Below, piece after piece: positions 33,091 through 41,260 of a stretch of 41,260 bases of DNA (positions within the stretch are counted from its first letter, which is position 1; the number at the start of each line of letters is the position of its first letter). This stretch comes from Basidiobolus meristosporus CBS 931.73. Taxonomy: Eukaryota; Basidiobolomycota; Basidiobolomycetes; Basidiobolales; Basidiobolaceae. The notes below the pieces were generated by a model. That model saw only the letters and a program-made list of their open reading frames with translations. It did not search any database and had not been told where the DNA came from. The stretch spans positions 1 to 41,260 of the forward strand of contig MCFE01000736.1 of assembly GCA_002104905.1 (NCBI GenBank), in the 5' to 3' direction. Made by a program: the position numbers and the translations under genes.

Positions 33091-34058
33091 ATGTCGAACT
33101 TGTCCTCCGCCCAAGAATTGCCCTTGATGTGCGTCACCTGTGGCACGCAGTTCCCATCCTCGTCGCAGAAGGAATGCCCCATCTGTCTGGATGAACGCCA
33201 GTATGTGCCGGCATCTGGACAAAAGTGGACCACACTACGGGGGATCCAAGAAGTCCACCAGAACAAGTTTGAGCCATTCGAGAATGACCCACGCCTAACT
33301 AGCATATTCTCTACCCCAACCTTTGCAATCGGGCAGCGTGGTATCCTGATCCGTACTCCAAAAGGAAACATCCTGTGGGATTGCATTTCACTGATAGACG
33401 AGGAAACTATCAGTAAAGTCAAGGAATTGGGCGGCCTCAACGCGATCGCAATCTCTCACCCCCACTACTATTCAAGGTAAGGCTGAGTTTTGTGTAGTCA
33501 CTTCGGGCCACCGCTAATTTCGAGTTAGTATGGTCGAGTGGAGCAAAGCCTTCAACGACATCCCGGTTTACATTCACAAGCTTGACGAGCAATGGATCAT
33601 GAATCCAGATAAGCGATTGACCCTGTGGGAAGGAGATACCTTAGATATTCTAGATGGCGAAGCCACTATGGTGCGTTGTGGTGGCCACTTCGATGGTTCT
33701 TGTGTTCTGCACTGGGAAAACAGTAAGTTCCTATTATTTCTACGGTAGTGCCATCCCAGGATATACTGAATTTATATTGCCTCCAATAGAATTATTTGTT
33801 GGGGATACCATCAAAGTTCTTCCGGATCTAAACTTTGTAAGTTTCATGTGGTCATATCCAAATCTGGTACCTCTCGCTCCTCAGGCTATCGGAGAGATCT
33901 GGAAAGCAGTCAAGCCATTCCAGTTTGACGAAATGTATGGAGCCTGGGTTAGCCATAATCTGCTAAGAAATGCTCGAGCAATAGTCCTTAAATCTGCCCA
34001 AAGATATGTCAGAGCGGAGAATCATCCTAATGACGCCATTCTTAGCGAATCATTGTAG
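33091..34058 (+). CDS. Zinc-ribbon plus metallo-beta-lactamase-fold protein
   Basis: Exons 33091-33476, 33529-33722 and 33790-34058 give 282 residues. The N-terminus has a C-x2-C...C-x2-C zinc ribbon (CVTCGTQF...CPICLDE, about 14-35). The rest looks like an MBL-fold hydrolase: an AISHPHYYS metal motif, GGHFDGS with the next His, and LFVGDTIKV with the Asp. The canonical HxHxDH reads HPHYYS, so the third and fourth ligand positions are lost and metal binding is probably partial or altered. Such MBL proteins act on thioesters, lactones or phosphodiesters; no substrate can be assigned. The frame is open upstream to 33046 (MPARESD), but the ATG at 33091 sits nearest the ribbon. Confidence 0.75.
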
Positions 34059-35346
34059 TTGGTTCTTTCAATACTTATATAAAATGCATAGTTGCAATAA
34101 GTAAAGATTTATCATTCAAGCCTCTTGTGTAGAACATGTTGTCCTCCATCTACAAGAAACTGTTGGGCTAGAGGTGGTAACTCACAACACAGTAAACCCT
34201 CAACATTTGTAAGTGTTCAAGTAGGGTGGTATGTATATCTGGTATTGACTTTGAGGTTACTCACAGTATGGCTTATTTCCTGCACATCTCTTTAGTAATC
34301 AACCTCCTAGGTTCCTTACTTCATTTTAATGTTTGAAACCATGGTGGAGTTAAACAACCATTGAGGACACCGAAATACGGCCATAGTAAAGTTGCTCTGA
34401 GCACTATTATTTGCTATTGATTGTGATTTTAATATTGGCTTACCAGTTCCCATTTCCGTTCTCGGGATATATCGGTCGCGCATCATTAGGTCAGAACATA
34501 CTAAATACTGTCAGATTACCTTGTATCTTTGGTAAACATCTTCGCTAATTTCGTGCAGAGCCAACTTCCTGTTGAGTTCCTCTTTTAACTTACATCACAG
34601 ATGGTGCCGATTATCTAACCCCAATCGTTAATAGTTTGTGCCCCTATGGGTGCCTTCAAAAATTTGTTTCAAACTAATCCTCAATATGTCTGATTAGGAT
34701 GCAGTTGGGCTAACGTAATGTTGTACACATCGATATTTAAGATGTGTGGTGTTACAACGAGCACATTCAGTTTATTATTTTTAGTTGCAAGCCCCAATCT
34801 TCTTGTGAACAAGCGAATAGTATAAAGCCACCCTTAAAGCAAATCTGGTTTCCCTCGCTTAACTTCATACTTATTTGCTTACCTACAGTAACTTGATAGT
34901 CGCAAAATAAATGATGATTCACTATATATGTTATCTGAAACTTTAATCAATGATGTTAGTTGATAAGATATTAGTCAGCCATTTACCATGCAATATTATA
35001 AACCAACATTAAATATGTGGTAGCTCCTGCTCATATATCTCCACAAGAGAACTTACCAATCAGCTTTTTCATATAGCATCAGGCTGGCAGTGGATCTGAC
35101 AAATAAGGAGCAAGCAGTATCAGGTGGTTATTACCAGTCAATGCTAATGTTATATTAGCCTGAGCAAGGAGTGTCTAGCACTGAGCCAAATTGTAATGAG
35201 TTGGTACACCAATAAGTGGGTCTTATTTCACTTTCAAGTTTTCAAGTGCAAATACCCTATTGACAATATTTCAAAGAGCCCCACTTTCACTATTAGGTAA
35301 GCTTTTACTGATTTGAGTATGCTATGAACTGCTCATCCTAATAAGG
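34059..35346. other. AT-rich intergenic region before the transposon block
   Basis: About 1.3 kb, no supported gene. It ends where recognisable LTR sequence begins. Confidence 0.5.
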
Positions 35347-35655
35347 TGTTGTGTCCAAGAGAAAAGTGTAATAAAACTCTTGAATGGTTTAACTGAACCC
35401 TGGGTGACAACCAAGTGCAGAAACTAAGAACTGTCAGAGAGTGGTGAAAATATTAGCAGAGAAGTTCTGGTCTAATATTGGTTTTGTATATAGTTGAGTT
35501 GGGCTATAAAGGCAACAGAGTTGCTTTGCTATACAGGCTAGGCTTGGTGTTCTTGGGAGTGCTAGATATGCTAGGCTGGGGTAGAAACCAGAATGTAATT
35601 GTTGAGTTCTTAATTTTGTTGAGGCACACACTATAAACCAAAAGGTTCAGTAAAC
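35347..35655 (-). mobile_element. Truncated LTR fragment
   Basis: Begins TGTTGTG. Its reverse complement matches the last about 320 bp of the solo LTR at 36493-37169, including the shared CTCTTGGAC-x-CAACA terminus. It is cut at 35655, exactly where LINE copy A begins, so it predates that insertion. Orientation is opposite to the solo LTR. Confidence 0.85.
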
Positions 35656-36157
35656 TTAGGGATAGGGGGGAGGGAGTCACCAATAGGTGAAATCTTTATT
35701 TCAGTTGAAACAAAGAAGCCAGCACTACTGTTGTAGCTTTGATACAAGAGTGTGTAGCTGAGGGGAATTTGTAGGTAAGTTTACAAGAAGTAATGATGGT
35801 TCTTCAGTGCTCAAGACACTGTTCAGTGGGAAGGGGGGTAACAAGAGTGGCAAGAATGATTTGTGAACAACATTAATGAGGGGAATATGATAAGGATTGA
35901 TATTTGTCATAAAGGGAGTGTGCTGCTTCACATATTGCTGCCAAAGGTCTGTCAAGTACTTCAGGTAGGCCAGCTTGGGTATTTCTGACTGCAGAATATA
36001 GTGAGCAAACTTCTTGACTTCAGGATCTCCAAGTATAGTTCTCCAGCAGGAGCCAGGTGTAGTGTGGTGTGTTCTCTTCCAGGTCTTGATTAGTGGGTTG
36101 TTGCAGTGGTGAAGTCTGCAATATAATTTTGATCTAAGATAGAGTAGTCTGATCTTA
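35656..36157 (-). mobile_element. LINE copy A, 5'-truncated
   Basis: 3' part of a non-LTR retrotransposon. It encodes the C-terminal reverse-transcriptase ORF end, whose stop is at 35725 after VSKLQQ, and a short 3' UTR with AATAAA and a terminal hairpin. It ends at the plus-strand junction CTTAGGGATAGGGGGG. Its 5' side stops at 36157 where copy B begins, within the sequence that in other copies reads CTTATAGGGCATAAACCC. The open frame reads through from copy B's 3' UTR into copy A. Confidence 0.9.
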
Positions 36158-38852
36158 GGGTTAGGGGGGAGACAGTCACCAACAGGTGAAATCTTTATTT
36201 CAGTAGAAACAATGAAGCCAGCGCTACTGTTGTAGCTTTGATATAAGAGTGTGTAGCTGAGGGGAATTTGTAGGTAAGTTAATAAGAAGTGATGATAGTT
36301 CATCAGTGCTCAAGACACTGTTCAGTGGGAAGGGGGGTAGCAAGAGAGGTAAGAATGACTTGTGAACAGCATTAATGAGGGGAATGTGATAAGGATTGAT
36401 ATTCATCATAAAGGGAGTGTGCTGCTGCAGATATTGCTGCCAAAGGTCTGTCAAGTACTTCAGGTAGGCCAGCTTGGGTTTTTCTGACTGCATGTTGTGC
36501 ATCAACATTTAAAACTTAGCCAGTTTTTCTCTGTTTGAAAATCTAGTACCCTAACTGATTTTCCCTAACCCAAACATAACAAATCCCAGTTACAGTTTAT
36601 TTTATCCCACCTCAGAATCTATTTTTAGCTATCACACCTGATCTATTTTCAAATGATCATTACATTATCAACCTATCTGCCAAGCCTTCCCAGGTGATTA
36701 GTCATCTGAGATCTATCCAACCACTGTGCAGTTGCCAAGGCATCAGTTGATTGATGATGTAATTTTCATTTATCTTATGCACCTATGAACATCCAGTCCC
36801 TTGGCGCTTACTAATTCAACTTGATCAGAAAAGTATAAATAAAGTTTACTAAACCTTTTGGTTTAGGGTGTGTCTCAACAAAATTAAGATTCTGTCTCAG
36901 CAAAAATAAGAATCCAACAATTCCGTTCTAGTTTCCATCCAAGCCTAGTATATCTAGCACTCCAAAGAACACCAAGCCTAGCCTGCCTAGCCAACAAATA
37001 TCATTGCCTTTATAGCCAACCCAGCTATATCCAAGACCAACATTAGATCAGAATCTTTCTGCTAATATTTCCGCCACTCTTTGACAATTCTAAGATTCTG
37101 CACTTAATTGTCCCTTTGGTTCAGTTAAACCATTCAAGAGTTTTATTACACTTTCTCTTGGACTCAACACTGCAGAATAAATTGAGCAAACTTCTTGACT
37201 TCAGGATTTCCAAGTATAGTTCTCCAGCAAGAGCCAGGTGTAGTGTGGTATGTTCTCTTCCAGGCCTTAATCAGTGGGTTGTTGCAGTGGTGAAGTTTGA
37301 GATATAATCTGGTTCTAAGGTAGAGAAGTCTGATCTTATAGGGCATAAACCCAAAAGCACCAAGAATAGCATGTCTGTAGGGGCATTCAGGCAAATGAGG
37401 CACCATGAGGTAATGCACCATACTGCAAACTTGTCAAGCTTAGTGCAGTCTCTAGAAGTAAGAGAGAGAAGTTGTAAGCCAAATTGCAGGACAGGGAAGA
37501 CAAACTGCTTGAGTAGAAGGAGGCAGCTGGGAGCTGAAGTTGTAGGAGGAGTAACAGCCAGTAGCTTGTGGAGTGCCTGTCTTGCAAGGATAATTCTCTT
37601 CTTCAGGTGTGCCCCAGAGTCTAGTCCAGTAGGAAGGAAAGGAAAGCCAAGATATGTAGCAGAAACCTGAGCAGGTAGAGTGGAGTTCTCCAAGTTGATG
37701 GGAGAGCCCAAAGGTACTGTCTTTGCAATGGAAAGCTGGAGATTATTCTTCTGCAGATACTAATGGATGGTCTGGGAGTCTTGTTGCATATTGGAGGAGG
37801 ATATTCTGATGTCATCAGCAAAGAGAGTAACCAGGCAGTCAGCTGAGAGTCTTGGAAATTATTCAGGAAGATGGTAAACAGTATAGGACCAAGCACAGAG
37901 CCTTGAACCACCCCATTTGAAACTGAGAACACAGCTGATTGCTCACTTGGGTGAAGAATTCTTGCTTGTGGATCCAGAAACAGAGACCTGACAAGGAGGG
38001 TGAGAGAGGTACTGGAGAAGCATTGCAACTTGGACCAAAGCAGATTTCTGTCAACTGAATCAAAGGCCTTAGTAATATCAAACAGAACAGAGGGATACTT
38101 GCACTGGAGAGAGTGATATTGGCTAAGTATGACTGCATATTCCAAGGAGAGGCCAGGAACAAAGCCAAACTGTGCAGGGTGAAACTTGAGGGAGTCAGAG
38201 TAGAGCTCCTGAGCAAGCAGAAGCTCAAACACCTTTCTGCAGGTGGGCAGCAGAGATATTGGCCTGTAGGAGCTAGGATCCAGGTGCTTTCCTTTATCCT
38301 TGTACAGTGGCAGAACATTTGCAAAGGACCATTCATCAGGAGTAGAAAGCTTGGCTGAGCATTGCTGAAACAGTGGAAGCAGAAGTGCAAACATGGCCTT
38401 AGTATTAGTCTTCAGAAGCTCATAGGAGATTGTGTCCACACCTGGAGCAGTTGGGTTGGGAAGCCTCTTGAGCACATTATGGATTCTCCCTTGATCAAGT
38501 GCAAGTGGGATGGGCAGAGTCTTGAAGTCAGGATGAAAACCAGGAGTTGAGTACTGCTTTGTATAGAAGAAGATGCCAGCCAGCTGTTCTGTTGAGGGTA
38601 ACTTCCTGGAAGAGGGCCTCATTGCCCTGTAGAGTCTTGATACTGTTCTTGTTATAGAGTTGGAAGATTGCAGAGGCAAAGAACTTATAATATGATCCCA
38701 GAGCTGAGTATGCAGAGTGTGGTGAATTGCCTTGGAGTGGTGTATTGCTTTCAGGAGGAGTTTCTCTGTTTTTGGGTTAGGGAAACTCAGGTAGCTTTGT
38801 TGCAGGGCTGAAACAATGGATTCCCATTATCTTGAAGTAACAGCAGTAGTAT
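36158..38852 (-). mobile_element. LINE copy B with reverse transcriptase, interrupted by a solo LTR
   Basis: Longest LINE copy, split by the LTR at 36493-37169. From 38852 downward it encodes RT fingers and palm: GVDTISYELLK, FANVLPLYKDKG, YRPISLLPTCRKVFE, FDITKAFDSVDR, GVVQGSVLGPILFTIF. The catalytic box LFADDIRIS is present but shifted out of frame, and a stop follows in the next segment, so the copy is dead. The thumb-like region continues to the C-terminal VSKLQQ-type end (stop at 36224). The style is that of the CR1/Jockey/Tad group; no endonuclease or 5' ORF is present. The 3' junction reads TCTTAGGGTTAGGGGGG, with two telomere-like units. Confidence 0.9.
36493..37169 (+). mobile_element. 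Solo LTR (677 bp) with 5-bp target duplication
   Basis: Starts TGTTG and ends CAACA, the canonical TG...CA LTR ends. It is flanked by CTGCA at 36488-36492 and 37170-37174. Removing the LTR plus one CTGCA restores the LINE reading frame across TTTCTGACTGCAGAATA. A TATAAATA promoter-like element lies near 36834. No internal retrotransposon genes follow, so it is a solo LTR left by recombination. A truncated relative lies at 35347-35655. Confidence 0.93.
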
Positions 38853-38969
38853 TTAGGGGGGGGGATGATAATCACCACAGGGTGAAATCTTTATTTAAAT
38901 AATAAATAAAGAAGCCAAACTTCAATATGAATATTTGAGATGCAGTAAGCCTAAAAGTTAAGCTTGGAC
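38853..38969 (-). mobile_element. SINE-like unit S1
   Basis: A 117-bp unit whose 3' end is the plus-strand junction ATTTAGGGGGGGGGG. It carries the same terminal hairpin (TCACC-4 nt-GGTGA), the AATCTTTATTT block and AAAGAAGCCA as the LINE 3' UTR. The rest is unrelated to the LINE and non-coding. This is consistent with a non-autonomous element that borrows LINE machinery, or with the 3' end of a different LINE. Confidence 0.7.
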
Positions 38970-39288
38970 TTAGGGGGGAGGAAAGTCACCAAGTGGTGAA
39001 ATCTTTATTTACTTATGACAAGTATCTAAAGAAGCCAAGTTAATCTGAAGTTTTTCCTAGAAAGCTAGGTCTGAGAGATATCTTCCTGGTAAGCCAGGTC
39101 TGAGAGTTGAGAAGCTGAGTGGTACTATATTTCCTAGTTAGCTAGGTCTGAGAGTGGTTTCCTGGAAAGCCAGGCCTGAGAAGTGAGAATCTGAATATAT
39201 CTGAGCTAAGTTATCATGGTTTGCGGTAGCTGAATTGTGGCCGGAATGGCCAGTAGACTGGGGGAACTGAGAGGAATTTCTGGGCGAT
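38970..39288 (-). mobile_element. SINE-like unit S2 with four hairpin repeats
   Basis: 319 bp starting at TTAGGGGGGAGGAAAGTCACC and sharing the LINE-type tail. The body has four copies of a roughly 25-bp motif, each a 5-bp stem with a 4-nt loop followed by TCTGAGAG (or CCTGAGAA). I see no tRNA or 5S A/B-box head. It abuts LINE copy D at 39289. Confidence 0.7.
39056..39174. repeat. Four hairpin repeats with compensatory changes
   Basis: Stems at 39056-39069 (CCTAG/CTAGG), 39085-39098 (CCTGG/CCAGG), 39133-39146 (CCTAG/CTAGG) and 39161-39174 (CCTGG/CCAGG). Their loops are AAAG, TAAG, TTAG and AAAG. The A-T to G-C change occurs on both arms together, so pairing is kept. Confidence 0.85.
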
Positions 39289-40247
39289 TTAGGGGGGAGA
39301 CAGTCACCAACAGGTGAAATCTTTATTTCAGTTGAAACAAAGAAGCCAGCGCTACTGTTGTAGCTTTGATACAAGAGTGTGTAGCTGAGGGGAATTTGTA
39401 GGTAAGTTAATAAGAAGTGATGATAGTTCTTCAGTGCTCAAGACACTGTTCAGTGGGAAGGGGGGTAGCAAGAGAGGTAAGAATGACTTGTGAACAACAT
39501 TAATGAGGGGAATGTGATAAGGATTGATATTCATCATAAAGGGAGTGTGCTGCTGCAGATATTGCTGCCAAAGGTGTGTCAAGTACTTCAGGTAGGCCAG
39601 CTTGGGTTTTTCTGACTGCAGAATATAGTGAGCAAACTTCTTGACTTCAGGATCTCCAAGTATAGTTCTCCAGCAGGAGCCAGGTGTTGTGTGGTGTGTT
39701 CTCTTCCAGGCCTTAATCAGTGGGTTGTTGCAGTTGTGAAGTCTGAGGTATAATCTGGTTCTAAGGTAGAGAAGTCTGATCCTATAGGGCATAAACCCAA
39801 AAGCACCAAGAATAGCATGTCTGTAGGGGCATTCAGGCAAATGAGGCACCAAGGAGGTAATGCACCATACTGCAAACTTGTCAAGCTTAGTGCAGTCTCT
39901 AGAAGTAAGAGAGAGAAGTGGTAAGCCAAATTCCAGGACAGGGAAGACAAACTGCTTGAGTAGAAGGAGGCAGCTGGGAGCTGAAGTTGTAGGAGGAGTA
40001 ACAGCCAGTAGCTTGTGGAGTGCCTGTCTTGCCAGGATAATTCTCTTCTTCAGGTGTGCTCCAGAGTCTAGTCCAGTAGGAAGGAAAGGAAAGCCAAGAT
40101 ATGTAGCAGAAACCTGAGCAGGTAGAGTGGAGTTCTCCAAGTTGATGGGAGAGCCCAAAGGTACTGTCTTTGCAATGGAAAGCTGGAGATTATTCTTCTG
40201 CAGATACTGGTGGATGGTCTGGGAGTCTTGTTGCACATTGGAGGAGG
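39289..40247 (-). mobile_element. LINE copy D, 5'-truncated
   Basis: Nearly identical to copy E and open without a stop from 40247 to the stop at 39352. It covers the region after the RT catalytic box (SSNVQQDSQTIHQYLQ onward) to VSKLQQ, plus the 3' UTR. The 3' junction is GCGATTTAGGGGGG. The 5' side ends at 40247, directly against unit S3, just short of where LFADD would be encoded. Confidence 0.9.
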
Positions 40248-40357
40248 TTAGGGGGAGGAAAGTCACCAAGTGGTGAAATCTTTATTTACTTATGACAAGT
40301 ATCTAAAGAAGCCAAGTTAATCTGAAGTAATTCCTAGAAAGCTAGGTCTGAGAGATA
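40248..40357 (-). mobile_element. SINE-like unit S3, truncated copy of S2
   Basis: 110 bp, nearly identical to the first about 110 bp of S2, up to the first hairpin repeat (CCTAGAAAGCTAGG). It is cut after CTGAGAGATA by copy E. The shared sequence with S2 shows S2/S3 are members of a repeated family rather than unique spacers. Confidence 0.85.
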
Positions 40358-41260
40358 TTAGGGGGGAGACAGTCACCAACAGGTGAAATCTTTATTTCAG
40401 TTGAAACAAAGAAGCCAGCGCTACTGTTGTAGCTTTGATACAAGAGTGTGTAGCTGAGGGGAATTTGTAGGTAAGTTAATAAGAAGTGATGATAGTTCTT
40501 CAGTGCTCAAGACACTGTTCAGTGGGAAGGGGGGTAGCAAGAGAGGTAAGAATGACTTGTGAACAACATTAATGAGGGGAATGTGATAAGGATTGATATT
40601 CATCATAAACAGAGTGTGCTGCTGCAGATATTGCTGCCAAAGGTCTGTCAGGTACTTCAGGTAGGCCAGCTTGGGTTTTTCTGACTGCAGAATATATTCA
40701 GCAAACTTCTTGACTTCAGGATCTCCAAGTATAGTTCTCCAGCAGGAGCCAGGTGTTGTGTGGTGTGTTCTCTTCCAGGCCTTAATCAGTGGGTTGTTGC
40801 AGTTGTGAAGTCTGAGGTATAATCTGGTTCTAAGGTAGAGAAGTCTGATCTCATAGGGCATAAACCCAAAAGCACCAAGAATAGCATGTCTGTAGGGGCA
40901 TTCAGGCAAATGAGGCACCAAGGAGGTAATGCACCATACTGCAAACTTGTCAAGCTTAGTGCAGTCTCTAGAAGTAAGAGAGAGAAGTGGTAAGCCAAAT
41001 TCCAGGACAGGGAAGACAAACTGCTTGAGTAGAAGGAGGCAGCTGGGAGCTGAAGTTGTAGGAGGAGTAACAGCCAGTAGCTTGTGGAGTGCCTGTCTTG
41101 CCAGGATAATTCTCTTCTTCAGGTGTGCTCCAGAGTCTAGTCCAGTAGGAAGGAAAGGAAAGCCAAGATATGTAGCAGAAACCTGAGCAGGTAGAGCGGA
41201 GTTCTCCAAGTTGATGGGAGAGCCCAAAGGTACTGTCTTTGCAATGGAAAGCTGGAGATT
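40358..41260 (-). mobile_element. LINE copy E, runs off the window
   Basis: Same region as copy D with few differences. The stop is at 40421 and the open frame extends at least to 41227, so this is a young copy. The 3' junction is GAGATATTAGGGGGG. Its 5' part lies beyond the window. Confidence 0.9.

Noticed and set aside
39138-39374. 78-codon minus-strand open frame crossing the S2/LINE D junction
   Set aside because: It starts in the LINE 3' UTR and runs into the SINE-like body, so it is a junction artefact.
35656-41260. CRISPR-like or tandem-satellite interpretation of the repeats
   Set aside because: Repeat units are long, encode reverse-transcriptase segments and differ in truncation point, as expected of retroelement copies.

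Overview
The window looks like nuclear DNA of an early-diverging filamentous fungus (Mucoromycota/Zoopagomycota grade is my inference). Genes are monocistronic and intron-rich. Most introns are about 45-75 nt with GT-AG ends and TACTAAT/CTAAC-like branch sites. Fungal hallmarks include GDP-mannose pyrophosphorylase, a HDEL-tailed ER protein and TTAGGG-type telomere-like motifs. Other genes are of kinds usually associated with animals: a DUOX-type peroxidase domain, a STRA6-like receptor and an SRSF4/5/6-type SR protein.

Layout. 0.5-7.1 kb: a galactose-metabolism cluster, with UDP-glucose 4-epimerase (minus strand) diverging from two tandem galactokinase genes that share an intron position. 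7.5-9.2 kb: an ER protein-disulfide-isomerase homologue that has lost both CGHC active sites. 10.2-15.3 kb: a 12-exon gene for a 1485-residue protein. Its domain order is signal peptide, DUOX-type heme peroxidase, DOMON, cytochrome b561, cytochrome b5, then FAD/NAD(P)H reductase. This is the most remarkable coding feature. 16.6-18.0 kb: mannose-1-phosphate guanylyltransferase. 18.6-18.7 kb: interlocked inverted repeats. 18.9-22.1 kb: a small CLASP/TOG protein convergent with an aldehyde dehydrogenase. 23.4-25.0 kb: an SR splicing factor. 25.7-28.7 kb: a STRA6-like multipass receptor (minus). 29.7-30.5 kb: a four-TM protein (minus). 33.1-34.1 kb: a zinc-ribbon plus metallo-beta-lactamase-fold protein.

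35.3-41.3 kb is wholly transposon-derived. It is a head-to-tail series of 5'-truncated non-LTR (LINE) copies and short SINE-like units, all in one orientation, each abutting the next exactly at a TTAGGGGGG junction. A solo LTR with a perfect 5-bp target duplication sits inside one LINE. The G-rich junctions read in the sense of a right-hand telomere. That suggests either LINE addition to a chromosome end or a deep nest of same-orientation insertions; sequence beyond the right edge would decide.

Exon structures were deduced by hand from reading frame, splice signals and family resemblance. For the peroxidase fusion, galactokinases, GMPP, SR protein, MBL protein and four-TM protein the summed exon lengths are exact multiples of three. 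One junction each in the PDI-like and STRA6-like genes is uncertain.
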